Counted from the stretch's first letter, positions 43,943-56,040 are shown. The stretch: DNA of 64,000 bases from Cordilura impudica (GCA_963682025.1 OY821520.1:139280042-139344041), one strand, 5' to 3'. Notes: generated from the letters alone by a model not told the origin. Numbers and translations: made by a program.

Positions 43943-44711
43943 ATTTTTATACCCTATACCACTATGTGTTTTGGGTATAATGACTTTGTGCTGCTGTTTG
44001 CAACTACCAAAAATATTTGACCTAGACCCATCTTTTATTATACTGATCGAATCAGAATTACTAACTGATTCGATTTAACGATGTCCGTCCATCTGTGTGT
44101 CCATGTAAACCGAGTAATCAAACTACAGGTCGCAAATACGAATATATTTTGATGAAATTTGGCATATACGCCTTTATTGGCCATAGGATGAACGCTATTG
44201 AAATTGGTAAAATTCGGTCCATGTTTAGGCCTAGTCCCCATACAAATGACCCCTATGAAATCGACATTGCCATAAGATCCAAATTAAAATTGTGTTTGTA
44301 TGTGTTTATTGTATCCGTTAATCAGTAGTCCAAAAATAATCCCTATTGGACAATTCCTTGTCATAGGCCCCATATAGAGCTGCTTCCCGATCTTCACTTA
44401 AGTCTATCAAAAAACAAAAATATTGCACAGATTTTTCTCAAATTTGGTTTGTGGATATTTTTTAAAAATATAAGTGACTTTACCAAATATGGTCAGGACC
44501 GGTCCATTTTTTGACCTAGTCCACATATAAATATAGCACCCGATATGAACTTTTTCATATCTGCAGCCAAAAAAATTAATAACAATGCCACTCAAATTTG
44601 GTTTTTGCTTATTTTCTATATACAGTTAGTTGGACTGAAGAGATAGGGTTTCTAAACCATGGTATAGGGTATCGTATAGTCGGTCTAGACCGACTATAAT
44701 TTTCTTACTTG
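43943..44711 (+). repeat. Family B repeat, copy 3
   Basis: Starts ATTTTTATACCCTATACCAC and ends ATAATTTTCTTACTTGTTT. Carries a perfect 24-bp palindrome at 44675-44698 (half site TATAGTCGGTCT). With copy 2 it forms an inverted pair 214 bp apart. Confidence 0.82.
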
Positions 44712-45647
44712 TTTATTTTTGTTTTCGATGTAAATATATTTTCTACCTCTTGTTCTTATGCTGTAAAAAAAATAAGTACCAAGTTTAATTTTGTAGTTAT
44801 GGTTATTTTTTATACAGTTATTTGTTGTTATTATATTATTTGCGTTGCTATATCTATTTCTGGGCTTTGGCCATAACGGCAAAAAATGCTGGACACTATA
44901 GGGGTATTCACGCTGCAATAAAAAAAAATTAAACTTGAAAAGTAATAATATTCAGAAAAGTTGAAATTTTAATAGTTATTACAACTATTACCTATTAACT
45001 AACTTTCGACGACAATCTAGTGCTAAATTAATTGGTTATTTGAAGCTTTGATTTGTGGTTATTCATATTAATTATTTTGAATTGTTCAGCCTATTATGAA
45101 ATCCCTTACTAAATTGGCTTAGATATCGTACATTTGTTTTTGTTTCTGTTCGTTTGTTTTGATATTTTTTGTTATCTGTATTTGTGTATGAGTTTATTTG
45201 TTAAATGAACCACATTTGTTGGCATAAATATATGAAATTGTAATTGCCTAAAGTTTTTGGGCTATTTCCATAACGTTGCCGAAAGGGTTTGAGATAAAAA
45301 GAAACAGTCCTATTCGTTTATAAAAACAGCCTTGAAAAAAAAAAATTAAATAACTAAATAAAATGTGCGAGGAAACAAAATTGTAATTAGTTTTAGAAAG
45401 CAGAAAATCAACGTTCCTTATTATTTTGCAGAATAAGCAAAAAATAAATAAACACGTTAAAAATATGCTAGGCACTTTTAACCGACTATAAATTACGATT
45501 TGTTAATTACAATTAAGGATTACTGCATAATGCCATTAGGTCATTATCATAAGGCAAAACATTTTTATGAGTTGCTTACTGCTTAGAATTAAGGAAAATA
45601 GACATAAAGTCAGTTTGGAAATGCTGTGTATTAATAATTTGTTAATG
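44712..45647. other. AT-rich spacer, no gene seen
   Basis: About 0.9 kb; no coding or structural signal noted. Confidence 0.5.
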
Positions 45648-45655
45648 CTTTACAG

Positions 45656-46977
45656 TAGGGTGCTTCAAAAAAATTTTTAATTTTTTTTTTGTTGCTCTTA
45701 CCTCCCCTCAAATGTTTTTATTTAATATAAAAAAAAATCTACACCAAAGATGGGCGTTCCATCTCAACTCAAAAGGTCGCTATTTTTATTTTAGTTTTCC
45801 ATTTAATTAACATGGGAAAAATTCCTTTTTAACCAAAATTGGATTTAGTTATAATTAGCGCAATTTTTTATAAGAAACCATTATATATTCTTAAAGCTGA
45901 GTCTTTATCTTTCGAAAACGCGAAAACGAAAGTGTGATTATCATAACTAGAAGAATGGTTACAGCCATCTAAAAATTGCTAAATTTTAAACTGTGGGGAC
46001 ATTGCTTGTAATAATTCTTTGTTTGCATAATTTCTCGAAAGTTTTACCGTATCTGATTGTAAGAGTGTATTTTTATGCCCTACGAGTTTTGAAAATGGTT
46101 GCCAGTAAGTAGGGCATTTTAAAATTTAGCAATTTTTAGATGGCTGTAACCAGTCATCAGGTTATGATAATCACACTTCCTAATAGCGTTTTAGAAAGCT
46201 TAAAGACTTAGCTTTAAGAATATGTAAGTAAATCCAATTTTGGTTAAAAAGGAATTTTTGCCATGTTAATTAAATGGGAAAATAAAATTAAAATAGCGAT
46301 CTCTTAGAGTTGAGCTGGTCAGAATTTATTTTTTTTTTATTAAATAAAAACATTTGAGAGCAAAAAAATTGTAACATTTTTTTTGAAGCACCCTACTTTA
46401 CAACATTAGAATAACAACAAGAACAATATGGAAACATCATATTTTTCATTTTTTTTTTTAATTTTTCAGTGATTTCTTTGGACCTGTTCCACCAATTTTA
46501 ATGATTTTTGAAACAGAAATTTTCCCATGAATTTGGTGAATCATTCTCACTAAAAACGATCGCCTTAGCTATCCAATTGAGGGCGTGATCGTGACAAGAA
46601 CAACATAGAAAATTATATTTTTTCAAGACTTTTTTTAGTTCTTCATTCAAATCTCGGGCCCTAATCGACCGATTTGGATGATTTTAAACAGCAAACTTCT
46701 CAGGATGTTAATGAATCATTTTCTATGTCAACGAGCACCCTAGCTGCTCGATTGATGCCGTCATCGTGATTTCCACAGACGGACAGACGGACATCGCTAT
46801 ATCAACTCCGGTTGTTATAAGGATCACAAATATATATATTTTATGGGGTTCAAATTTTTTTTCTAATTATTGCAAACGGAATGGCAAACTTATATATACG
46901 CTCTGCACACTGGAGTGGAGGGTATAAAAACATTTGAAAGCAAAAAAAAATTGTAACATTTTTTTTGAAGGACCCTA
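45656..46977. mobile_element. Foldback hAT-like element that contains a family C copy
   Basis: Left end TAGGGTGCTTCAAAAAAA at 45656. The inverse right end occurs twice: ...GAAGCACCCTA at 46395 and ...GAAGGACCCTA at 46977. The left flank CTTTACAG (45648-45655) matches the outer right flank perfectly (46978-46985) and the inner one 7/8 (CTTTACAA, 46396-46403). Both fit the hAT pattern nTnnnnAn. 45656-46395 is almost wholly an inverted repeat with ~350-bp arms. The part between the two right ends is a 5'-truncated family C repeat. Confidence 0.85.
46404..46926 (+). repeat. Family C repeat, copy 3, truncated
   Basis: Begins mid-family at ATTAGAATAACAACAAGAAC and runs to TGGAGTGGAGGGTATAA. One GGACAGAC unit. 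Trapped between two copies of the foldback element's right end. Confidence 0.8.
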
Positions 46978-47399
46978 CTTTACAGTCATAAAATAATGAC
47001 TGAACTTACTAAGCTTCCACACAATATATATTTCGCAGAAAAACATAAAGCAACAGAGCAAAATCCTCCTCATAATCTCTTCAAAGCTTTTCGGCTTTCC
47101 AAGTTTGATGTTATGTTTTTTAACTTAAAAATTACAAAGATTTGCCTGAATCTTGACACATATATATATTTAAATTATTTTGAATACTTTATCAAGGAAG
47201 AGCTGATATAAGATTACAATATGACATTAAGCATAAGCAAAACAGAAGTAATTTAAGGGCAGACTTAAAATTCATTTCAAAACAATAGAAAACAACTCAA
47301 CTTGATAAATTAATTTTGCAACATACATTCCTTTTACGCTCGATACGCTACATTCAATTATCGCAAATTTGTTGATCCCTTCCAAATATTTCTATGTAT

Positions 47400-47600
47400 A
47401 TCTCAAACGCTTTAGAATAGGCGATTGGAACTATTTCTTCAGTTTTCGAATCGAATTCTGGCGAATGCGGTGTATAAGGAAGCAATTCAAAAAAACTTTT
47501 TATTTTATGGCCATGAACTTATTGGTCGGTAGGATCGCCTTTTCTGGCGCTGATTCACCTCGAAGAGTCCACTGATTATTCTGGCGGAGCGCAAATAATC
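47400..47600 (-). pseudogene. Possible mariner C-terminal relic
   Basis: Minus-strand pieces QWTLRGESAPEKAILPTNKF with MAIK, and LPYTPHSPEFDSKTEE, resemble the WTLxGxxxP...KVMATVFWD and PYSPDFAPSDFWLF regions of mariner transposase. Several stops. The left part of the gap 46986-47399 and the right part up to 48127 hold nothing else recognised. Confidence 0.4.
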
Positions 47601-48127
47601 AATGTTTCGTTCAGCTCTGAGCCAATATCAAAACTCCTTTAAATTGCGCTTTAGCTTCTCCAAACAACTTTTTTTTAAAATTCATACATGAATGTAATTA
47701 TGGTCAATTGTCACTTACTAATGTAAAATGTTATATACCGCCCCCGTTCCATTTGATATGCGTATACATTTTACAAATCTCACCTACTTTTTATCTCCCA
47801 TATCGTGGATTTTTCCATCATTTCTGTGTGGCCGATTTAAATTTATTTTCTTATTAGAGTCCCAATAAACTTTGGTAATTTTCACTTTAATGTTATCATT
47901 AATTTTTTTTTTCAAAGACAAATATTTAATGGTGACTCATTATCAATTTTATCCATTTATGCAAAGCTACAAAAGTTGATCTCTATAACGCCTGATATGC
48001 TATACAATTTGAGCTCTTTAATATGCTATGCATAGCGATGTAAAAGATTTTAGTAACAGTATTTCTAATTAGTCGAAGTTTTGTTTAACATAAGTTTGTT
48101 TTTGGAAAGAAAACATATTAATATAAA

Positions 48128-48494
48128 TTACCAGATTCCAGCGCTCGAAATTCGAGTGCAATTTCTAGGCAACTTTATTTATAAACTTAGCCAATTCACA
48201 GACCAACACTTTTATGGTTTATTATTATTGTGAATGAAAAAAACAAACTCATTAACAAACACATTAACAAATTTAATAAACCCACAATAGCATATGTATA
48301 ATTTTATGTATGTGTTATTAGCAACTTTAAATGCAATTTACTCAAAATTAAGGAAAAAATTTGAAAACCTGTAAATCTGGTGAACAGCTTAAAAGAAATA
48401 CCTTTCAAATAATACACGTTTGGTCAAAATCGGGATAAAACGGTAGAACAAAACGTCGGTCACAAGAAATCGCCTAGCCTATTAATATTATAGA
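48128..48494 (-). mobile_element. HINE copy 4
   Basis: Minus-strand 5' end ATCTATAATATTAATAGGC at 48494; hairpin CTCGAATTTCGAG near the 3' end; terminal CTAG changed (ACCAG on plus). Confidence 0.8.
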
Positions 48495-48704
48495 TTCCAC
48501 AAGAAGTGATAATTATTGCATGCATAGTTCAAATTTTATTGAACATTGATTCACAGATCACCAAATGTGTTATCATTTATGAACGCACTGTATTGTATTT
48601 GACCGCTTGTATTTCTTTACAACTTACAATTTTAGTACACCGTTTAAGTTCCCTAATTAGAAAGTGTGGATCTGTAATCTCACAAATATTTAATTTTTAT
48701 AGTA

Positions 48705-49013
48705 TCTGCAAGGCGATTTCTTGTGACATATTCTACACCTTCAATTACCAACCGATTTTGACAAAAAAAAAAATATACTATTTGAAAGGTATTTCTTTGC
48801 AGATGTTTTCCATGATACATTTTTTTTTTAAAGTAAAATTCACTACTAAAACATACATAAACTATGCTGTGTGTGTGTTTATTAAATTTGTGTTGAATTG
48901 TGAATTGGATAAAATTGATTAGTATGCCTTTAGGCGCTTATAAAATTATTTATTAATAAAAAATAAAATTTCCTAGAATTTGCACTAGAATTGCGAGGGC
49001 TGGTCTCTGCTAG
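48705..49013 (+). mobile_element. HINE copy 5, 5' shortened
   Basis: Plus orientation, opposite to copy 4 which ends ~210 bp to the left. Recognised from GGCGATTTCTTGTGACATA to the 3' end GGGCTGGTCTCTGCTAG|T at 49013. The 5' end is diverged. Confidence 0.75.
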
Positions 49014-49079
49014 TATATATTATTACTCTACTCTGACTTGCTTGTTGCCTGTTGTTGTATGCATATGAGTTTTGAATCT

Positions 49080-49400
49080 CTCCGTGGCTGCGCGTAACTT
49101 TGCGTGAATATTTTAAAATTAATCTTTGGTCACAAGTTTATGGACAAAGTTTCAGGTCGATCGGATGAGAGGGAAGTGGGGTTTTAATCACTTCGTGACT
49201 GTGCGTGACTGTGCGTGCCTATGTCAAAGTTAATATTTTTTCACAGCAAGTCTATCGACCAAGTTTCAGATCCATCGAATGAGGGGAAATGACATTTAGA
49301 TCACCCCGTGACTATGTGTGACCTTGCGTGACTGTGCCTGACTACTCCAAAATTAATCTATAATCTATGGCCCATGTTTCTGATCAATTGGGTAATGGGA
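49080..49400 (+). repeat. Three diverged ~115-bp tandem units
   Basis: Each unit has a CGTGACT..GTGCGTGACT block, then AAAATTAAT, then GACCAAGTTTCAGRTCBATCGRATGAGRGG. Units start near 49080, 49196 and 49305. A CAGACAGACAGACAG microsatellite follows (49420-49452). Confidence 0.7.
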
Positions 49401-49508
49401 ATGGAGTTGCCCCACGACAGACAAACAGACAGACAGACAGATAGACAGGCAGAGAGTATGACTTAAAAGAAAGAGTTTAAAAAAGAAAGTTTTAATTAAA
49501 TAGTTATT

Positions 49509-49536
49509 TCTGTGGTTTTCTAGAATAACCGCGACG
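49509..49536 (+). repeat. MITE family A, lone terminus
   Basis: TCTGTGGTTTTCTAGAATAA followed by CCGCG is the end of the elements at 11006 and 62190; the sequence after it is unrelated, so only one end survives. Confidence 0.65.
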
Positions 49537-49559
49537 GTTGATCTATATGAAGACAGAGG

Positions 49560-51557
49560 GTTACCCTACGACTTATATAGGCCAACTTTACACATGAAAT
49601 TAAAGGAAGAACAGGGCACATTAGGCCATTAAATTTCTAAAAATTGTTACTTATCATATTCTCATAAATAGACTTTCATTGCATAAATTTGAAGTAAATA
49701 ATAATAAATAAATCCATTCAAATATAATTTATCATCAGAAAAGTCGTGTTTTGTTCATGTTGCAGGTTCGATTTAAGGAACGATACTGTTTCAAAATGTC
49801 GATTTATTTATACAAACACGAAAATGCACGTGTAAGACATACACCAAAATATTGTTAAATATGTTTCATAAATAACACAATATTAGTTGTTACCAAACTA
49901 CTGCCTTTCATACACATTAGGGTGGCGCTTTTTTTTTGTTAGCCAAATTTGTCTTCTTTTAGACGGAATAAAACAGTTTTACCTTGTAGAAAATAATGAA
50001 CAAATAGTGTAATAAAAATAACAAGAATCTGTTTAATTAAGGTGCTATTACACGATGTGTTTTTTACATATGTACTGTCACTTTTTTTATCCATATGAAA
50101 TTCCGCATGTCTGTCAAAATTGTCTTTTACACACGATTCATAATTTTTGCTATCACACGTGCATATGTGTTTCCGTATAACATAACCTCTAAATGTAAAC
50201 AACAACTGATTTAATTTGCGAATTTACAAAAATTTATTGTTAAAAAAAAAGTTATATATTTTTTAATTGTTAATTAATATTAAACAATTTATTTTTCCTT
50301 CAATATTAATCTTTATAATTTACTCTGTTTTTCTTTCGCCACAAGCAGTGTTGTATTTCAGACGTTTGTCATGCCAAAATAGAACCTGTTCTAATTGAAG
50401 AATGTACATGTGAATTTCCCCATGTATTGTACATAAACAATGTTTCATGTTTACAAGGTTGCCTCAACGTTTCGTTTTGATTCAAATAAATTCTCCCCTA
50501 ATCACAAAAACCGCATGAATATTAGCGAGTCGTTATTCATAAAATAAAAAAAAATATAGAAGAAATATGCCGCGTGTTCTATCACAAAAACGTATTTAAA
50601 ATTTTATATGCGTGTTGCGTGTGATTTATTTATTAAACACATACGAGTAACTTCAACAAACATTTGTTATAATTAGAAAAACAGTAAAAACATTTATTGA
50701 CAGACCTTAGGTTTCTAGATTTTGTATAGAATGTGATTTGAATTTAAATTAATTTAAAAGGCTAGAATCCAAAAAAAAAAAAAACACACTTTAAAAGCGC
50801 CTGGCAATTCATTTTTCTAAATGGTTACACCGGATACGCGCTTATCCTTACAATGTCGTTTTCACTTAATAAACAGTTTTCAAACCTTAGCAGCTGGACA
50901 ATATAGAAAGTAATAGATTTACTTAAGAACCAAACATAATGCTCAAAATTTTTATAGAAAAAGAGTAGCTTATTTATTGTGGACCCATTTATACTGCACG
51001 TTATTATAAATAAGTCTTAAATGTCCATGTACGCATTTGTCAGTAGGTCTCAAAATAGTTGTGTTCTGTTCTTTTTTTGTATTACTGATTTATGAAACCA
51101 AAGCCAATCATGGGATGTGCGTGACAATTCTGTCAAATTTTATACAAATTTACATATGTATGTACATATAGACATAAATATATTAGGGTGGCACTAAAAT
51201 TTTGGCTTTTTAAAAGTTTTTGATCTAAAATCAATATTTTTATTTTTATCTTAAAACATAATACTTGTCATATTATATTCCGTTTTATATTCATCAAAAG
51301 ATGAAAAAATAATCTTCTTTCTAAAAAAAACTCAAGCAATATTTTTTAAAGTTGAAAATAATATTAATCTATTTTAAAAAGAAAAGTTATATTTTTGTGA
51401 AGCATAAATTAGTTTATCGCATGTGTATTGAGGCCTTTCACAAAAAAAAAAATAATAATTTAACTATTGGGCGGAATAATAATTCTTATGGCTTTTTGTT
51501 CTCAGATTTTCCTTTTTATATTTTTCAGAAAATATGTCCCATTGCTCTCTCAAGTTT
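49560..51557. other. AT-rich spacer with two hAT-like termini
   Basis: TAGGGTGGCGC at 49918 and TAGGGTGGCAC at 51184, both in plus orientation, resemble the end of the element at 9978. No inverted partners were found. No gene seen. Confidence 0.5.
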
Positions 51558-53424
51558 TTAACCCTTTCAGGACCATAAGCTTCTGGGGACTTTCCCTTTA
51601 TCATTTTGATATGAAATAAGCTTGTCAGAATCCAACTAAAGCAAAACCATTCAAAAATGTGAAAAAAAATTTTTCGTATACGAGTTTTTTTATGGGACAC
51701 ATGTGTCCCTATGGTCCTTAGGGGAGCAAAATGTCTTTTTTGTTATACATAGGTTTTTGAATAAAAGTTACATTTTTAATGTTATAATACGCGTTTAATA
51801 TAAATTATGGTTAATTATGTTGTTCTGCGAAACAATTACGGTTAATAGTAAAACATAGATGCACATTGCATTCATTACAATAGTTATAAGTGCGATTTTC
51901 TACATTAATTTTTGCGCATTGAACACATCTCTTTCTTACGTTGGCTTTGAGCATAGAGTGCGAAAAAGCTGGTCTCTTGCTGACAGTGATTTTTGATGGC
52001 TGGAATATTGGAAATTTCTCTCTGACTCGAATAGCCAGCGATTAAATTTCTGGCCACCAATCAAGGGAGTTAAGTTGAGTCCTTTCAACAAGATTTTTTG
52101 CTTTACATTCATTGTAAATAACGTAGGAATTGTTTACGCTTATATCAAGTAAGGCAAAAAATAACCGGAGGTAATATTTTATTTTCGATTTCATTTTCTA
52201 GTTCATAAAAGGACTTGCGCTGATCCATTAAATCTACTCCACCCATATTTTTGTTGTAATGCATAATAGCTTTCGGGCATTTTACGTTTATTTTCTCAGC
52301 ACTACCAGCTATGTGACGTCTGACGGTTTCTGTCTCCACTGGCGATAGAAAATTTGTGAGAAGAGGCACAGCTCTGTTGTCCATCCACTTCACAAAGGAT
52401 ATGCCCTCAAAGCTTGATGTGTGAATGTCTCCTCGCTTCATATTCTTATCGAGAGGCAGATTTTTTGGAATATTTTTTCGGTTGCTTCCTACTGTTCCAC
52501 AGGACTTTATTTGACGTTTTTTCAACCCATATTGTAACAAAGGCGAGTTGAAGAAGTTATCAATGTAGACCTCGGAGCCCAAACCTGTGAGTTTTTCTGT
52601 CAACTGAAGCACGAGTGATTCCCCAAGTCCATATTCAGTTTCATACTCTTTTCTTCCAGTGTATAGATCAAATTCAAAAATTTGTCCGGAAGCAGAGTCA
52701 CATATACACCACATCTTAAATACCCATTTTATTGGTTTGTACTTGATATACTGTTTCATAGCATTATGACTTTTGAATTTGATCATGTGTTCATCGACAG
52801 CCTGTTTGTATGTGTTGTTCATTGCATTTTTAAATGCTTTGTTGAAATGACTTATGACAGGTCTGATCTTAAAAGCCCGATCATTCCTGTTTCCTTCTTC
52901 ATCGTTATTGCTGAAGTGCAAATTTTGACGGATATCTTCAAATCTTTTTCTTGTCATTACATTACTTATGTAGGGTACAGCCATATCAGGTTCTGTTGAC
53001 CAATAATCACAAATGGATGGTTAAACGTTATATGTCATTACCAGATTGATACCAAGAAATACTTTCATTTCGTCAGCAGTAACATCAAAAACTCTTCCAT
53101 TTTGTTCAGCATCTCCACAGGATTCATGAACTATAAGTTCTATCAAAACATCAAAGTTCGTAGTCAGTAAAAAGATATGAAATGGTAATAGATTACATTT
53201 GGGGTCCCCAACATCGCAGATTTGCACTTTTCCAAACCCATAGTCACTGTTAGGGAATACGTTTGCAGTGTATGAATTTCTCCATCTAAAATTTGGTTCA
53301 CTTTTTTTTGTCGTTTTTTTTTTTTGTAATTTTCTGGAATACGAGGCGCTTGTTCCGTTATCTCAACGACTTGTTCTGTTGTCTCAACCGCATTATCATC
53401 GATTTCACAAACACTTAATACTGC

Positions 53425-54839
53425 TTAAAGCAGACAAGGGTTCAGCTGCACTAATTCTCAAACCACTTATAAACCATTTTTGGTCTCAAGAATCATTGCC
53501 GCCTAATATAAAAGACGGTATCATCATTAACCTACCAAAAAAAGGAAACCTCATGGAGTGCTCCAACTGGAGAGGCATAACTTTACTAAATGTTGCCTAT
53601 AAAGTCATCTCTCAAATTTTACACAACCGTATATCGCCCGCCGTTGAGCCTCGCTTACGAGGTGAACAAGCTGGATTCAGGCCCCATCGTTCTTGCGCCG
53701 ACCACTTCAACAGCCTACGAATTATAGTAGAACAGTCTAGCGAGTGGCGATCTCCTGTGTATTTCTTATTCATCGATTTTAAGCGTGCATTTGACACACT
53801 TCTTCACATTGCCATCTGGACTGCTTTAGAATGTAAAGGCATTCCAAATAAGTTGATTAACCTAATAAATGGCTTGTATTCTGACGCCCATTGCTCGGTG
53901 CTCCACGCGGGCTGCCTCAGCGGTCAATTTCAAATTAAAACTGGCGTTCGTCAAGGCTGTATCCTTTCGCCATTGTTATTTAACATAGTCCTCGATGTGG
54001 TAATGTCGGAAGCTATGAGCGCAGATAATGGAATCTCATTTGGTCTTCAAAACAAACTAAGTGACCTTGGCTACGCGGATGACATATGCCTGCTAGCACA
54101 GAACTTTTCACAGATGCAAGAGACGCTGAACAATATTGCAAAGCGTGCACGGACAGCTGGTCTGTCAATCAACATAAGAAAAACTAAGTCTCTGCGTTTG
54201 AACAACAACTGCTCAGCGAATTTTCAGCTGGATGGCGTATGCATTGAAGACGTGCAGAGTTTTTGCTATCTTGGAAGCTACATATCAAATAATGGAGGCA
54301 GCCAGCAAGACATCCAAAACAGGCTATCAAAAGCGAAGCAAGCGTTTGGGATTCTCTACAAAATCTGGAGATCATCCAACATCTCATTACGCACAAAGCT
54401 ACGTTTGTACAACTGAAATGTAAAGTCGACGTTACTCTATGGGTGTGAAAGCTGGAATATATCGGCAAGGGATGCACAATATCTTCAAGCCTTTGCTAAT
54501 CGCTGCCTACGTCGCATCCTTCACATGTTCTGGCCTAAGACCATATCCAATAGCGAGCTCTGGTTTAGAACGAATCAACCACTCATAACTGTAGAAATAA
54601 TGGTTCGCAAATATAGATGGCTTGGACATACTTTACGTAAACCTGCAGACGATATCGCAAGAAACGTCCTAGATTTCAACCCTCAAGGAAGCAGAAGACC
54701 GGGGCGCCCGCGCAATACTTGGAAAAGACAAATTGAATCCGAACTAAGAAACGCAGGAAAGAGCTGGAGTGAAACAAAACGTTTAGCCTTAGATAGAGTT
54801 CAATGGAAATTGTTTGTTACGGCCCTATGTTCCAGTTAG
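53425..54839 (+). pseudogene. LINE reverse transcriptase with one in-frame stop
   Basis: Starts LKADKGSAALILKPLINHFW and contains IINLPKKGNL, NWRGITLLNVAYKVISQIL, EQAGFRPHRSCADHFNSLRI, FLFIDFKRAFDTL (first Asp), GVRQGCILSPLLFNIVLD, SDLGYADDICLLAQN (YADD), INIRKTKSLRLN, FCYLGSYISNNGGSQQDI, then a TGA (54414-54416), YGCESWNISARDAQYLQAF, YRWLGHTLRKPADDIARN, NPQGSRRPGRPRNTWKRQIE and ALCSS with stop 54837-54839. The stop is the only break. The clade (RTE/CR1-like) is unresolved. Same module as the relic at 10360-10750. Confidence 0.9.
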
Positions 54840-54865
54840 GAATAAAAGGATTAAATATATCACAA
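53425..54865 (+). mobile_element. 5'-truncated LINE inserted in piggyBac, with target duplication
   Basis: AATACTGC occurs on both sides (53417-53424 and 54866-54873), and the piggyBac frame can be followed across the two flanks. The element starts inside its RT domain and ends with a short A/T tail (AGGATTAAATATATCACA) just after the stop. Confidence 0.9.
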
Positions 54866-55344
54866 AATACTGCACCTGCATCGACATCACCTTCAAGAAA
54901 AACCTGGCCTTCTTCATCTAGACACAAATCGTCTTCATCTTTGCTATTTTCCGCAGTAAGAAATTGCAATATTTTTTCTTCATTCAGTTTAAAAAATCTA
55001 CGATGCTGGAAAGCCATTCTTCTAAAAAAATGTTGTTACAACGTGCTATAGAATTTATATTCACCAAACTTACCAAAATGAATCAGCAAATCAAAGAATA
55101 AAAATGTTTCTCTCAAATATCACTTTTTTAGCAAATTAGAAAACACGACCACTTCTCACAGCGTAAAGTAAGTAAATAGAATACAAATTCTAGAAATTCA
55201 GTCACCTGATAAAGTTTACAAACTTAATGGGGAAGTCCCTTTTTAGTTTTTTTAATATGCCAACTCTCACCACTATTAGCAGTTACATTCAAATTCATCA
55301 ACCGAAAAGTTATCACGACGACCACAGGGACAGTGTCCCTTTTC

Positions 55345-55727
55345 GTTTTTTTATACCCTATACCGCTATGTGGTTTGGGTATAATGACTTTGTGCTGCTG
55401 TTTGTAACTACCAAAAATATTTGACCTAGACCCATCTTTTATTATACCGATCGAATCAGATTCACTATCTGATTCTTCTCACTATCTTTTTTTTGTTTGT
55501 ATATATTTTTGCAAAATACAAGAGATTTTACCAAACATGGTCAGGAGCGGTCCATTTTTGGGCCTAGTCCCCATATAGATATAGCATGCAGCCATAAAAA
55601 TTAATAAAAATTCCACTCAAATTTGGTTTATGCTTATTTTCTGTATCCATTTAGTTGGGTCTGAGAGATAGGGTCTCTAAACGCATGGTATAGTCGGTCT
55701 AGACCGACTACAATTTTCTTACTTGTT
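55345..55727 (+). repeat. Family B repeat, copy 4, internally deleted
   Basis: Both ends present (TTTTTTATACCCTATACCGC and TAGTCGGTCTAGACCGACTA then CAATTTTCTTACTTG) but ~360 bp of the middle is missing. Adjoins the piggyBac right part. Confidence 0.8.
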
Positions 55728-55999
55728 TTAATAAAGCTAGTTTTTTCCCTGGAAATATCTCAAAACCGAATTTCAATTTGTAGAATATTGTTAAATTAAA
55801 CAAAATTTTTTAATTTGAAAGAAAATTTCGTCTACGATTTAGAGCAGTTTAAATATCCCGTTTATGGTATGTGCAAAACTTGCTTTTTAGCTCTTAGAAA
55901 AACATTTATAAATTTTTTTTCACTAAAGTTTTTGTTGATATTCCGGCTTATGGTCAATAAAAACGCTCAATGATTTTGAGTTATTTGGTATATATTTAT

Positions 56000-56040
56000 T
56001 TCAATATTTCGATCCTCTTTGAGGATCATCATCAGGAACT
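56000..56040 (-). ncRNA. Hammerhead ribozyme motif (type I, minimal), PLE relic
   Basis: Minus strand: CTGATGA (56029-56035), a perfect 7-bp stem II GATCCTC/GAGGATC with loop AAA, GAAA (56007-56010), then TATT with the predicted cut after T at 56003. Stem I is weak (UUC/GAA). No PLE coding sequence was recognised next to it. Confidence 0.65.

Larger units (their letters stand above)
51810..55017 (-). pseudogene. piggyBac transposase, disrupted
   Basis: ATG at 55017 (MAFQHRRFF..), acidic N-terminal part, then the LINE, then VCEIDDNAVETTEQ.. and HTANVFPNSDYGFGK, TADEMKVFLGINLVMTYN, an in-frame TAA near 53007, WSTEPDMAVPYISNVMTRKR, and the DDD core: VDEHMIKFK, VYIDNFFNSPL, GGVDLMDQRKSF. All three catalytic Asp are kept. 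After 52145 the frame shifts; a C-terminal cysteine-rich domain (KRCVQCAK...YCNECNVHLC...NCF) is still readable at ~51840-51960. Besides the LINE, one stop and at least one frameshift disable it. Confidence 0.92.
51562..55344 (-). mobile_element. piggyBac element, split by a LINE
   Basis: The left end is TTAA followed by CCCTTTCAGGACC (TTAA at 51558-51561), as for piggyBac. Subterminal palindromes GGGACACATGTGTCCC (51696-51711) and CAGGGACAGTGTCCCT (55326-55341) mark both sides. The right terminus is cut or masked by a family-B repeat at 55345. The transposase gene spans 55017-51810 with the LINE 53425-54865 inside it. Confidence 0.85.

Noticed and set aside
46996..47211. 71-codon plus-strand frame starting MTELTKLPHN
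   Set aside because: No recognisable domain, directly next to a TE end, in AT-rich DNA; kept out for lack of support.
49918..51194. A second large hAT-like element between TAGGGTGGC at 49918 and 51184
   Set aside because: Both termini have the same orientation, so they do not make an inverted pair; no duplication found.
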